This document shows positions 23,171-36,000 of a stretch of 64,000 nt of DNA, piece after piece. The translations under genes and the position numbers were made by a program. The notes beneath the pieces are model-generated. The model was not told the DNA's origin and did no database searches. It saw only the letters and a list, made by a program, of their open reading frames with translations. The first letter of the stretch is position 1. The number at the start of each line of letters is the position of its first letter. The DNA comes from Agrocybe praecox. Its lineage: Eukaryota > Basidiomycota > Agaricomycetes > Agaricales > Agrocybaceae. The DNA lies in contig OZ024842.1 in NCBI GenBank assembly GCA_964017145.1, positions 496,001 through 560,000 of the forward strand, in the 5' to 3' direction.

Positions 23171-26100
23171 ATGATTGAGATGAGCGATCGACACTCAGAC
23201 TCAGGGCAGGAGGCAAATAACCCTCAGCAACGGAGGGAATCCCCTGATTTTCGGATGAGAAGTGTGAGTCATTTTGTTTGTGTACTTCTAAGATAATAAC
23301 TATCAACCCATTACAGGGTTTAAACTTGTCAAACAGTGTGATTACAGGGGGTATATTCAATCTGGCAGATCGAGTTTATTCTTGTAAGCACTTCCTATTC
23401 ATCATGTTGATGCAGGGTTAACCAAAGAGTCGTTCAGCCCCCCCTACTACTAGTGATAGTTATGACGAACCATCAACCAAGTTGTGGTCTCTCTATGTGG
23501 CAGAAGCAGAGAAATTTGATAAAGATCTTGTGGAACGATGGAAAGGTGATATGGATGGGCTTCTGATATTTGTGAGTGTCCTTGTTCTGATGACTGAGTT
23601 GCCATTTAATCATCGGGGGCAATTCAGGCTGGTCTTTTCGCGGCCGTAATAACAGCATTTATCATCGAAAGCTATCAGCAGCTCACTCCCGATCCAAATT
23701 TCATCACGAATGAGATTCTATCCCAGATTTACGGACAGCTTGCATCTACCAATTCTCAGTTGGGACCCGATATCACTTTTACTCAACCAGCAGGTTTCAA
23801 ATTATCCCCGACATTGGTTATTGTCAATACTCTCTGGTTTATAAGCCTGGTGCTGAGTATAATTACCGCGCTCAGTGCAACCCTGGTTGAGCAATGGGCT
23901 CGGTACTACCTACAGGCAGTGCAACGTCAATCTTCTCCCCAGACGAGGGCACGCATTCGGTCTTACCTTTACACTGGTGTCGTGAAATATCATGTCGCTG
24001 CAGTGGTCGACGGTGTTCCAGCCCTGTTACATATCTCTGTATTCTTATTCCTTGCCGGCCTTAGCCTATTCCTTTTCACAATTCACCCGGCAATAGGAAC
24101 TATCATTCTAGTGCTTACATCCCTGTTTGCTTGTTTATACATGGGTGTGACAATAGGTCCATTGGTTATACCCAATTCTCCATATCGATCACCCCTCTCC
24201 ACAGCATGCTGGTGGTTAATCTCCGGTATCCGAGCTTCAAACCGACGGGTTGCACAGGCTCGGACGGAAATGCATAAGGTCCCAGAGAGCCTTGCAATGT
24301 TGGACACCTTCTCCCGCGATCAGGCCGCTATATCTTGGACCGTCCAGTCCATAATTGACGACAGAGACCTGGAGGCCCTTATTCACGCTCTTCCGGACTA
24401 TTTGGCTTCCGATAAAGATGCCGGACGCATTGTTCGTAGAATCTTACTCGACAACCAGGTTTCCTTCCTGAATCGAATAACAGGATTAATCAAAACCCTT
24501 ACAAAATCCGACTTTATTGAAGAGAGCCTACGCCTCAAACGCGCAAAAGGATGCTTTGCTGCAATTGAATCAATATTTCCCCACATAGGATACTCTCACT
24601 CTGATGGAACAACTGCACTTTTGGGAGTAAAAGATTTGATTGAAGTACTCAACATGCTCGAAAATGACAAGATTCCCGAGATCGTGCAACAAGCAGCGAA
24701 CATCCTCAACCAGCTCTCAAAGCAGGTGTATACCAATTTACAGGATGTCTTAACAGCCAGCTCGGGACCATTAACGCCTTTTCGAGCTCTCCAAATTTCC
24801 CAGTTATTAGGCGATCTCCCGACTGATTATTGGGAAGGAATTTTGCCGGAGATCGTTAAGTGGATTCAAAATACAGCAACGATGGCAGGCAATAAATCCT
24901 GGGCCGGTCATTTTGAATTGCTCTCAAGAGCACTAGGGAACTATTTCAACATGCCTGTAAATAGGCTTCTTGACACATCAGGGGAACTCTCATCCACTTT
25001 TCAGTCCCAATCTTCCATCTTGGAAAGCTGGATATCCCTTGTTTTGTATGCCCCTTGGTATAACTGGGATTTAAAGGTCTACAGTTCGATTGGGTTTCTC
25101 AAAGTCACGCAAGGTGGATCATTAACACAGTACGCAAATTGCTGTGCGTCTCTTCTTGCGTTATCCCTCCAATCAGATATGGTCTGTGCTCTCTGGGCAC
25201 CAAAAAATATCAGACGTGGCTCTGACAAGGACCTTTATTTTCGTGGGCAGGCTATGCTTCATATCCTGAACATGGTTGGTCTGTTATCGGTTAATTATCC
25301 ACACGAATTCCAACATGCTCGTTCGACACTGCTACTCTCAGTGAAGATGCACATAGGAGATTCGTTTCCTGATTTCGAGCGTTTCTCAGGTCAGCTTCAG
25401 GAACAAATCTCTCTTTTAAACATCCAACCTTCGTCTAATCTGGAGCCTTCTTGGGCGTATAATAATGCGAATGATGAAATTCCTGTGATCGCGAAACTTT
25501 TTTTGGCTCGCGGTCGCGCTACGGTGCTTGCTGCATTCCTTCATGGAGTCCGTTTGGAAGGTGGTGTGAATGAGACACTGGCATATATCCTATTCGCTCT
25601 AAAATACATTGCAAACGGCTTCGTGGCATGTTTTGCGCCTGGGGAAGTACAAAAGCTACTGGTGAATGGTGCCAAGATAACTGTTGACCAGTGTAGTGAA
25701 CAATACCGGGATTTTCCCCAACTTTCGGAAAAGAAAAACATAGAAGATATCGTCTTGCATCTTTTCAAGGTGATAACTACCGTCGGAACAACGGAAGCCA
25801 GGCTTTTAGCCCGAGATTTTCTCAATCGTTCCAACATAATAAACAAGTTTTCTCCCGAGGTAGAGGCGGACAGAAAACTTGCCATTGCCCAGGTGAGCGT
25901 GCATATTATTGTACCGTCCATATAGCCACGCCCCAAAGCCTTTTTCTAACCAAGTATAACTAAGCTCGAGAGTCCGCTCTTTCCCTCATTCACACCCTTG
26001 CCAATTGAGGCCGATACCTCTAAACTGGCGCCCGGTATAATGAGACTTCCCGCAAAAACCTTTGGCGCCAAAAAATTCGCTCAATGCTCATCTAAGGACA

Positions 26101-26766
26101 AGAAAGCTTTTGAGCAGCTATGGCTCAACGTCAGTGATCCTGAATCGGGATACTTGCTATCCCACAATGTTGGCAAGTTTCTACATGTTGGTTACAATCA
26201 CGTCTGTCTGGAACAAGAAAATCAATTCATGCTGATTCTCTAATGTGATAGGGATTAACTGGGATCTTTGAATGTAACATTTACCCCCGCGAACATAACT
26301 TCAAATCAATACTGAAAAGATCGCAATCCAAATCATGGACCGGAAAATACGAAAACATGGACCCACAAGGCCTGAGTAAGACACTCGATGAAATTGACCA
26401 CAAAAATATCAAGACACGCAAACGACAATACGAATATATATATTATGAAACTATTCTAACCTGTGGCGAACGAAGTGTGTCGAAGCCGGACATGATGTCG
26501 ATCTTGGGCATCCATAAACTATCTTCGACCAAGGATACAATGCAGTCTGCCTCGTGAGTCGTTCAATCCTCTACATTCATTCATTATATGGCCCTTCTAA
26601 ATAGCTCTCAAGTTTACGAGAAGCGATTGTCCAGGATTCGATGGAGGCTGCGATGAAGGATGTCATTTCGATGGCTCATGTAAAGGCCTGGATACAGGGA
26701 AGAGCTGCTCGTCGTCAATTTACGGAGAGTCGCAGGCTTCGAGTTGAAGGTGCCGGTGAAACCTAA
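23171..26766 (+). CDS. DUF6535-type membrane protein fused to a Cch1-like C-terminal region, 7 exons, about 1078 aa
   Basis: Exons 23171-23263, 23317-23383, 23438-23571, 23628-25892, 25965-26186, 26252-26553, 26613-26766 join in consistent phase (3237 nt) with introns of 53-72 nt, which argues for a live gene. Exon 2 contains a VITGGIFNL motif resembling the NLR N terminus. Residues from about 62 show the pattern of DUF6535 proteins: KLWSLYVAEAEKFDKDLVERWKGD, a helix at about 95-115 ending IIESYQQLTPD, then LVEQWARYY after a helix at about 160-183, and two more helices between about 230 and 278. The long middle has no features I know. Exons 5-7 read FEQLWLNVSDPESGYL, GLTGIFE.NIYPRE and TRKRQYEYIYYE, which resemble the region after the last channel repeat of fungal Cch1 voltage-gated calcium channels; that match is from memory. 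If intron 4 is not spliced the protein stops at 25925 after the DUF6535 part. Function unknown. Confidence 0.65.
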
Positions 26767-27728
26767 TGGCCAGTGATCATCCCATCCTTCAAGTTGTTGT
26801 GCACTGAACCGTACTCTTCCTCTTGACAATTCACGAAAGTAAATAAGGAACCTTTGAACAGCAATTTATTTAGCTGAATCGAGTCGGTGATCTAAATTTT
26901 GTATAAAACTGTCTTCACATGGCAAGTTTGACACGTAATCAACTTGTGACGAGAACTCTCCGAGTCAGAACTCTTCCAGCGCAGTTTACGCCTCAAGGAC
27001 TTGGGATATTTGTGTTGGGTATATACAACGGCCACTTTCTCCGCATTCACGAAAAATATTCCAGCGAATGAATAGGAACGAGAACTTCGAGGAAGGCCAT
27101 CAATGAATGGAGTTCGTGGGCTTGCCCACCATTCGCAAATCCGTTTTCCTTCCTGAAACGGTTGGCACGAAACCTCCTGTTGCAGATGCCCACGTCGAGG
27201 ATGTGCGTACAACCAGGATCCAGGATTTTCTGCTGTTCGTTGGGTTGATCTCCTGCAGAAACAAACCCCTTGAATCTCAATGGAAGTCGTATATGGGCTC
27301 TTGAACCACCAATTCCCGTCTACAAGCTACCTTAGTCCTGCTAGTAACTGGTGGAGAAACCAGCGTCACCAATCTGAACCCTCACAAAAGCCATTTCAAC
27401 ACTGCAGGTCCCGGTCAACATTGAAACGAAGGAACCTTTCAAGATAGCATGCGATCTTCACGGAACGCCCCCGAGTCCTCTCCATAGTTTCCGGGTGCGT
27501 AATCCTTGGATTATTTACAAGAAATGTGGCTTTATGCTGGTGGAGTCAGTTTTTACAATGCAAGCGCCCAGATATCGCTAACCGATTGCGTGTAATAGTA
27601 CGTGTTCTGTCTGAATTCTCATGTCAGGGACGACTTATGATGATGAACAAGCTATGTTCTTATCCGTAGCTTCAGGACCAAGGTCCATCGTGCCTCATGA
27701 CGCCTGAGCAAAACTACACTCAACCCTC
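26767..27728. other. Intergenic DNA, possible coding remnants
   Basis: Short open blocks occur on both strands, for example plus 27107-27304, but none gives a family match or a joined frame. This may be the decayed 5' part of the pseudogene that follows. Confidence 0.3.
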
Positions 27729-28637
27729 ATGGCAAACCTCATACGGACCGCCAAATCAGGTTCAGAGTGGACTGGCAACGAACTCCTCGCTTTCAACATC
27801 CGGGTGGTGAATACCAACACAGCAACGTTCTTTAACACAACCCAGTCTCCTTCGGTTCATGTGTCTGATACGATCCTCGACAACATGCAGGCGCCGGATA
27901 GGCTTTTACAAAAAGAAGACCGACTATTTTACCGGTATCTGGAATTGGTAGAGGCGCCTCAATCTCCAGAATCTCACGTAGACGATTTCGCCGTATTCGT
28001 TGTTGGATTACGATGACCAAGATCGCGTAATCTGCCAGATGCCGGAGCTTCCCTCTACTATGGCTGGGCAGAGTGTCGACGCCAAAAGTGATCTGCGCTT
28101 GAAGGATAGGAGGTATTACCTCGTAGTCGTTCAAGAAGACAAGGCGAGCTTCACACCATATCATCACTTTGGCCAACACAATCACCAGCGTAGCGGGTCA
28201 CTCCACGATCCCGAGCCCCAGCTTATCGCTGGAGCCATTGCTGCCTTCTATCAAAACAATCTTAGTCGCAAAAATGCAGGTCAACCCAGCTAGATTCTAA
28301 ATACATACCTGCCATCATGATGGTTGGGTCCGCCCCGATCTTTTATCGCATCCCTGTCACAACCTTACTTCTTGATGCATTGGTAACCGCCACTTACCCT
28401 TACCCAGAAGAGACTGGTTCTAAGGTACATCCTACCGATCCCGGACCTCCGAAATGTACAGGACCTTCGGAATGCGACCGTCAGCTAATCGACGTATCGT
28501 CCTGCAATGCTGCGAAGGTTTCAAAGCACTTCTTGTATTTCTCTTTTCATGACTCGAGAGACCAGCCCAACTCATTGATATTTACATACACCAGTAAATC
28601 CGGAGAATCCATACGATGGGTTTCGAAACTCCCGTAA
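27729..28637 (+). pseudogene. Frameshifted copy of a basidiomycete-conserved hypothetical protein
   Basis: The sequence follows a roughly 290-residue hypothetical protein that I recall from many Agaricomycetes: MANLIRTAKSG.EWT.NELLAFNIRVV at the start, an ESHVDDFA block, a DYDDQDRVI..... AGQ.VDAK block, LVVVQEDK, PEPQLIAGAIAAFYQNN, then MVGSAPIFYRIPVT and finally NRRIVLQCCEGFKALLV. The blocks lie in different frames. One-base shifts are needed near 28000 (after the VDDFA block), near 28285 (after NAGQP) and near 28430 (before the NRRIVL block). No splice signals explain these shifts, so this is best read as a pseudogene. The family has no known function. Confidence 0.55.
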
Positions 28638-28979
28638 CACATTATTGTGAACTGGGTCGTAATACCATACAATGTTATATGCAGGACTAGAAATTTTCGG
28701 GTCGACCAAAATATCTCACTATCATATCTTCATCTTGGAAAACTGTGGTATCTCGAAGCATTCCTGCAATGATTGATAAGAGTTATACGTCGACGAACAC
28801 CCGAATGAAGGTGTTGAGCGCAGTGTATTCAAAAAATTAGAATGGATTCCAATGTAAAATGTATTTTATCTACTTGATTCTCCTGCTAGAAAGCTCGTGC
28901 ATAGGTGAATAAGAAAGTTTAACAGTAAGCTATTATAATTTACGATCAAAAGATTAAGCGCCGGTGGACGAACTGGTCA

Positions 28980-29528
28980 TCAATTCGCCGACACTCGACC
29001 TTGACCTCGACCCTGGACGCCGATATCGTTTATGCCGTTTTCGTAGAAAGGGTATATCAAGCCGTCATCTCTCCCCAGTAAATAGGTGACTAAGTTTCGT
29101 AAGTTTCCCTTTATCGTATCATCATCAAGATGACTGTCCTGAGCTTCTACCGACAGTGAGTAGGCATTCGAGGTATCTTGTGTGCTGCGGTGCTTCATCG
29201 TCACAATAAAAGTGTGCCCAGCGCTTCTTTGGATAATATGATAGTAAAAAGGGACGTATCAAAATAAATTACTCACTACCAACGGCTAAAAGTGAAGTCT
29301 CCGTAAGAATATTTCTTTGAGAACTATTGTAAACTTAGAAGGTCGCCGTCCATAATTGTAAACAACCCTCGAAAACCGTGGAAGCAGTTCCAAATAGGGG
29401 GAATTTCGCCGTTTACAGACACTTTGCTTCCTACCTCCATGGGAATATCCACTGAACCCCTTTGAATCCCCATCTCCAGAAATCGATGAAGTTCCCATAA
29501 CAGATGATCCACCTCCATATTCTACCAA
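28980..29528 (-). pseudogene. Decayed minus-strand coding remnant
   Basis: A frame at about 29518-29324 reads like real protein (EVDHLLWELHRFLEMG...IPPIWNCFHGFRGLFTIMDG) but meets TAG. A YSYGDFTFS-like block and a GHTFIVTMKHRS...NLRNLVTYLLGRDDG block follow in partly compatible frames across a GTGAGT...CAAAG intron. I could not assign a family or restore one frame without breaks. Confidence 0.35.
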
Positions 29529-29989
29529 AGAAAGACGCCCACGGACCTCAAGAAGTCATCGGGGCCAACAACAATACCGAATACAAACATCTCAGCACAC
29601 CCAATCGTCGGTCTGGGGAGACCGACGATTCAGGGATATCACCGTACCCTGAAGATGAAGCAGAACCCAACGACACGACTCCTGCTCTAACTCCGGGCCA
29701 AGGTCAAAGTGGCCATGGGCATAATGGCGGTCGACAACGGGCGCATTCGATTGCGAGTACCACGTCAGCGGCACCGTCGTTGGCGTTGCTTCTTCTACTT
29801 GTTAGGGGCAAGGGCCTTCTCTAGAGGGGAGCTGGCCCTTCAGACATGATTTCAAAATTTCATGGCCCGTTGGCCCACCCGCCACTGTAAATCCTAGCAC
29901 CGAGCCGATCCAATCCTCTCAGTCTCGCGCTGCCCAATTTCTAGAAAAAAAATTCGTCCGTTTAGCAGACAGAAAGCAGAAAGAAGAAA
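29529..29989. other. Intergenic DNA
   Basis: A plus-strand frame ending at 29824 is Pro/Thr/Gly/His-rich with a Leu-rich end, but it lacks support and looks incidental. Confidence 0.3.
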
Positions 29990-31650
29990 AACCAATACGC
30001 ACACATCCGAGCTATAAATAAACAAGTGACACAGCCATCAACCAAGTTTGAAGAAACAAAACATCTCCCAGAGCAAGAGGGCTTTGATGCAGAGGTGCAA
30101 AGGCTGGCCCTAGAACTACAGCATCTCGCAGCCTAATTCACGCAAAGAAAATGAATGGGTTAACGAGAGGAAAAGCAGAAAAGAACAAAAAGAAAATACG
30201 CACATTCGGGTTATAAATGAATGGTTGAACGACACAGCCACCGATGGTGAAATACCCATTCTGCATCCAACTCCAACGCATCAAAGAAAAACGAGTAAAT
30301 CCAGCATGGATCAGCTGGGAGTCGCGGCAGTATGCATGACTTGACAAGAGCCCCAGGTATAGTAACCCTCCATGGCGGCGTCGAGCCTTAATCTTAAAAA
30401 ACGAAAGAAACAAAATGACGTGATGACATCGGCAACAACTCTTGTGTAGAGGATGAGGTAGGGTGTCAAAAAGATGCTATAACGAATACACTGTGAGTTG
30501 AATAACTGAATATTGACTCGAAGACGTACCTCACAGAGCCAGAAGATGTCAAACTATCGAGCTCGGAGTTTTGGCCCCAGGCCAAGGCGAATGCGATGAG
30601 AGAGAAAGGCTTCCGAATATAGGTGCGTCGTGACTGAGTCGCTGAGTAGTAGATGTTTGTACCAGTAAATCGGGTCTTGGTTCATTTGTAGGTTCTCGTC
30701 GATATGCAAGCCTGGGGTAGATGAACTGGATATCTCAAGGTTCGCCGGAGAGACAGTAACTGAAGAGTGCGGTGATGAGAGAAAGGACTAAAATCACAGA
30801 AAAGACGGAATCAGTAACAGTTTACTATGCAAAGAGTTGGCCAGACGCGTAAACCTCTATGTGTCTGTCGTCTGGCTTATGCGGGGCTTGTATATGCGTG
30901 TAAGAACGATGAAAACTCACATATCTACTGCGACACGATGGAGCGGCGCCCTACTCTCCTTCCAACCGACATACTCCTCGATGAGGCTACCACCGGCGGG
31001 TAAGCCTTAGCTCTGGGAGTGATATAATTGATGATGGACTCCTGGGATTGAATAAGAACCACGATGTTGCCGAGAACGAGAGGGTCGGGCTCGTGATGTG
31101 ATTACAGAGTGCGAGGACGAGTGGTTCTAGTGCTACGCTATCAAAGGATGTGTTAACATTGAATTGAGATGATGAACGCAAATACAGACCCATGCAAAGG
31201 GTACCATTGATCCTGAAGTTGTATGTGTTCCACAGGCAAGAGTCCCCATACCGGATGACACTCGCATTTGATCTCGAGTTCCGTCCTCAACGTCAACACA
31301 TACATTGACTTTGACGAAATGAGTTATCGTGGAAGAACTAAACTGGGATTGGAAGCAGGAGTCAGGATTCAGACAGCTCTGAGAGCCTACGAACCGGTTC
31401 TTCGCAACTGGTGGAAAGTAAGCCTCTTAAATGCGACGAGATTGTTTCATAAAACTTACGCGTGATAATAAAAAAAAGCCTTTTTGTCGTCCCAACGCCT
31501 CGACGCATGAATATGTTAATTTCTACTTGTAGGATAACAAGCAGGCCCCGAATCTTCGATCAACCGACAACGCACAAACGGAGGAGTTGAACGCGACTGA
31601 GTTCTAAACACATCACGATTCACAGCCAACACGTCCTATTCATGTTTGGT
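29990..31650. repeat. Segment G, diverged copy 1
   Basis: This is a clearly diverged relative of 50440-51560 and 59790-61140. Shared blocks include the 'gcaagaggg...gatgcagaggt' start, the 'gagaggaaaagcagaaaag' A-rich stretch, 'catgacttga' and the region around 31200-31560. It is more different from the other two copies than they are from each other. No protein frame is preserved across all three. Confidence 0.5.
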
Positions 31651-31829
31651 GCGTAATTGGACGACGTATAGGAGAGGGTAAGAGTTCATGCGCACGTTCA
31701 GTACTCAGTACTCAGTACTTACTTCAGTCCACGCGTTCATGGGCGATGGATATAACACACACGGAATGATACGGCCAGCGAATGTCGGAAGAAGTGGAAA
31801 AGTTGAGGATACGTCTTTGTTTTTCTGTT

Positions 31830-32112
31830 CATTGGATTCTTGGCGTGTTCTAAGAATGTTTTGTGAGCTTCGAGGTCTTTGAATGATTCTGCGTACGTTT
31901 ACTTACGTGCAGTGCATCCATGACGTCAACGTTCATCGCAATCAACCCCTTTCCTTCCTTTTTTTCATTTCGCGCTTCTCCCGCCAACTCCATCCTACCG
32001 ATGATCAATGATCGATGATCCTTGAACATTTGAACATCCCTCGCCCTCTTTTCACCATCATCCACGAGAGTCGTACAACTTACCACTGACGAGGATGTTC
32101 GTCGTCGGTTCA
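31830..32112. repeat. Copy of part of segment E
   Basis: This matches 7180-7510, including 'atcgcaatcaacccctttccttcc' and the 'cgacttaccactgacgaggatgttcgtcgtcggttca' type block at its end, where it joins copy C of the left-gene tail. Confidence 0.5.
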
Positions 32113-33063
32113 ATTCAATGCTCGAAAAGCTTCCGCTAGGTGCAGAGGTTGCTTGGCATCTGCGGAGACAATTCTGTTGGTGTTGCACTGTGATTCTTTT
32201 CTCTCCTACCATCCTTTTTGCTTTTTTGTCTCTCCTTTTTTCTTCTTCTTCTCGTCTGTGTTTCTTTTCCTCCTGTCTTTATGGTGTATTTTTTTCTGGT
32301 TATTTGCTACCTTCAACAACGACATTAGCATCTAGACTTGCGACAAATTTTTAAAAATTCCCTCCACCTCTTATCGCTTTCTCCAGATCGCTTCTATGCT
32401 CTATGCTTTGTTCTCATCTCTCTTGTCTGTACTCCATTCCATTTCTTCTGGTTTGTCTCCTTGATTTTTCATTGGTGTATCAAAAAATTCAAAGTGTTTT
32501 CGGCGTTCGTTCTCTTTTTTCTATCCTCCTTTTCTTCTTTCTAGTGTATCATATATTTATCCTCTTCTCGTTCTCTTTCGCCCTTTCCTGTTTCCCTTTT
32601 AACGACGGCGACATTGGTCTCATCATTACCTTATCGTCGGTCGCAACGGCTTCGAGTTCCTACCGACACTACTCGACATCCAAGCGCTCTTTAATCAAGC
32701 TTGACATTCCTACTTTATGCTAGGAACCCTTCCACTCGTTATTCTCGTTTTTATCGGAATTCGTATCGTTTCTCGCACACGCCTGCTGACACCGTATCTT
32801 GGTCTCGGTAGCACGCCATCCTTATATATCGGGTTCATCCATTTATTGCCCCGGTCGGAGTCTCGGTGAAGATGCTGCTTTACATTTAAATTCGCCCCTA
32901 GGACTCAAATTATCTCGCCCATAACTATGTACATTCCTACGTTACTCTAGATGATATGGCACGCCCGAGAGCGTGCTTAATTTCAGTACTTACTACCTAT
33001 AGATAGACAATTAACCGTAACACAAGTGAAATAAAAGAAATTGAATTGTTGAATTTTTGGGGG
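32107..33063. repeat. Copy C of the left-gene 3' end and flank
   Basis: This begins with bases equivalent to 121-160 of the window (the RKASA codons), then skips about 150 bases to the final LLG.RGDN codons (32146-32193) with a changed reading frame. It then follows copy A through the pyrimidine-rich flank to the last exon of NLR3. The hairpin at 32959-32976 has the same loop as copy A. Confidence 0.6.
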
Positions 33064-36000
33064 TCAACCGGTCATGTAATTCTCGTCGCCTTCTGCCGGT
33101 AGTATAGTACATCCTATAAGGCTCGTTATTGGAGAAAAGGAATACAAATCGATCGGATGGTGTAAATTACCTTCCAACCAGGTCCTGAGTACGTTTTCCT
33201 CATCAAATTCATGTTTCTAGCGGTACAAGTTAGAAGCTATATTAGCCACGCTATGGAAAAAAATACCTTAAGATAATAGACAGCACCACTAGCAAACTGC
33301 GAAAGTACCAGCAGCCTCTTCCCTATAACCGTATTGAGATAATGGAGAGTTTTCAGGCAGGCAAATATTTTAAGGCTATGGTTTGCATGAGCAAATAATG
33401 ATTTTTTAAAATAGGGGAGGAAAGCATCCAAATAGATCCTGTATTCGGCGTTGGAGCGGTAGACGTCGGCTAACAGGTCTTGCAGAAGAGATTCCAACAT
33501 GCAAGTTAAAAGTCTTTCTTCCATGCCATTAGGAAGACTGTAGCGAGATTCAGACAACATTTCGATTAAATCAAAATGCAATCGACTGTTGTTGGCATTC
33601 CAGTTCCAGAGGTATTGTCGACGATCTCGAGCATGAATCCCATATGGAGGAATTTTATCATTGAGGGGTTCAAGCTGTTGGTAGGGTAGTGAAAGCATAT
33701 AAGCAAGATGCTCCTCGTCGGAACTCCGGATATATGGATAGTAGCGGGTGGAAATTGCCGGAACTAAGTAAGTTTCGTAGATCCGCACAAGACATTCCAA
33801 TAATTGAGTCCGCGCCTGCAATGATCCAACTGACACCGAGAGAATTGAAGCCAAGTCCTCGTTGCTCTTAGAAATACCGCTATTTCAAGAAGTATTCTCG
33901 ATCGAAGATTCAAAATGTTACTCACCAATTGTCGATGTATCCACTCGAGAAGCATCTGACATATCTCGAAATCTAGCGGAAGCCAATTGATATCGTGGAG
34001 AGTATCGATAAAAGACAGTACACTTTGGAGGTTCATTGGATCTCGGTTATATTTGATATCGGAGATTTTGAGCGTCATGCGAAGAAATTTTCTATAGTTG
34101 ACAATGAGCGTAATCATGAACTGTAGCATATAGCGCACAGGCATAATAAAAAACTAACTTGTCGCTTGCCCCTAATCTAGAAATCCACTTTGCAGAGGCT
34201 AACGACATGTCATCTGAAGAGTCCGATTGATAGATGTAATTTTCGTCATCGTCAGATTCTACTGTAGAACCCGAGTGTAAGCTTGGTGCTTCGGCCTCCT
34301 TCGGTGAAACCAACTCCTCATATACGTTCATTTCCTCAGTCACAGAGTTAGACTGTCCTATGAAACGAATGAGAACCAGTTTTCCCTGAACGAAGTTTAT
34401 CAACATGCTCCGACAAGTACTCAAGCATGCGTCACCAAAACGCAGATGCAGAGGTCCACTTTTTGTCTCGTCCAAGAGATACGGAAAGAGCCCTTCTGTG
34501 ATATAAATTGTAGTTTGACAGTGCAATATTCCTCTGTACGAAGATACTACTTCACGATGCGTGCGTAGAAAGTACTGATGTTCATCGACGAATTGAATTG
34601 CTGATGCAGTTTGGCCTGGGAAAAAGTCGTGTCTGAATTGGCTTAATTTCGATTTCCCGTCGAATATGAACCTGGAAAGTCCAGGACGTCGCAGAAACGC
34701 ATGGACGGGGAGGAAGGAGAGGCATTCAAAAGAAAGTTCCTGAATGGCGTTGCGTACATCATGAGTGGATATAGGTGGATCTTTCCGCTGTTTTTAAAAG
34801 AAAGAAAGTCGACAAGGTTAGTGCGAATCGAGTTGGGGAATGTGCAGAACTCACGTCCAGGCGCAATACAGGGGTACTTCGTAAGGACAATGCAGCACTG
34901 CCTAAATGTTGAAGTACGTATCCATGATGGAAGGAGACATGAAGTCCTCTCATACGAAAACTATCGATTCCTTTTTTCAAGTCTATGACGAACTGCGCTG
35001 CGAAATCATTATCCAGAGCATTTGTCCATTTCACAAAGGACCAGGTTGTATGACTCAAATTCAAGATGTGATTGCTGGACAAGTGATCAGCCCTACTCAA
35101 AGTCAAAAAAGCCATTCAATATTGCAAGGACTTACTTTGTATCCTGTTGAGCGATATCCAAGCTTCCGAGAACACGATTGAGGTAGAAATCATATACATG
35201 CTTGTGGGCTTTCTTGAGACCCACGGAAAATTCTCTAGACCGGCTGGAGTCTCCAAGAAAGTCTTTAAATGACAGGTGCGAGAATGATATTTCGGTTTCG
35301 CATGGCCCAAAATATTCACCAATATCGGGATCCTCGTCCACTGGAGTTTTTAAATTGACCAGAGAGGCAATCGCTCGTAAAACCATCTTGATTTCAGTTG
35401 CAGAAACGTCGAAGACCTCTTCTATAACTTTGGTGTTTGCGTTGACGAGTATCCCACTCAGAACACGGAGAAGCATTTCCCGACGTGGATATGACGACAG
35501 AATCATCGTGTATAATCTATCGAGGTCAGAAAATGCTTCTGAACGTAAAGGTCCAGGTTCGGAGATTATCTTCAATTGTTGAACTGGATCAGAGAAATCG
35601 GAATAATTTCCAACAAATTTGAGAACAGTGGCCGGATAGATAAATTGGCCAGAGGAGTTGTGCACAAAATATTGTAAAATATGATATGGAGGCCATGGAC
35701 GGGGAACACCTTGCATAATATCTTGATTTTCGTCATAGATTTTTGCGAAGCCATCAAACAGATAATCTCTGATATCATTCGAGGCATTGCGAGACTCGCT
35801 GAGATCCAACCGTTTTGTGGACTCCAAAAGAGGGGCGCGATCAAAGGAATCACGAATCCAGAATTCAGGACGACTCGCGATGAGAATTCGGAACGGCAAG
35901 TTCGACAGTTTCATCGAGTTTCCAATGAGGAAAAGAATGTCACGCTGAACTTGCGAGGTTTCGCATTCGTCAAGGCCGTCGATGATGACTGTGGGTGTAT

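Noticed and set aside
29990..31650. Segment G as a possible retrotransposon
   Set aside because: Its three copies sit at equivalent array positions or near them, and no reverse transcriptase, integrase, LTR or poly-A end is visible.
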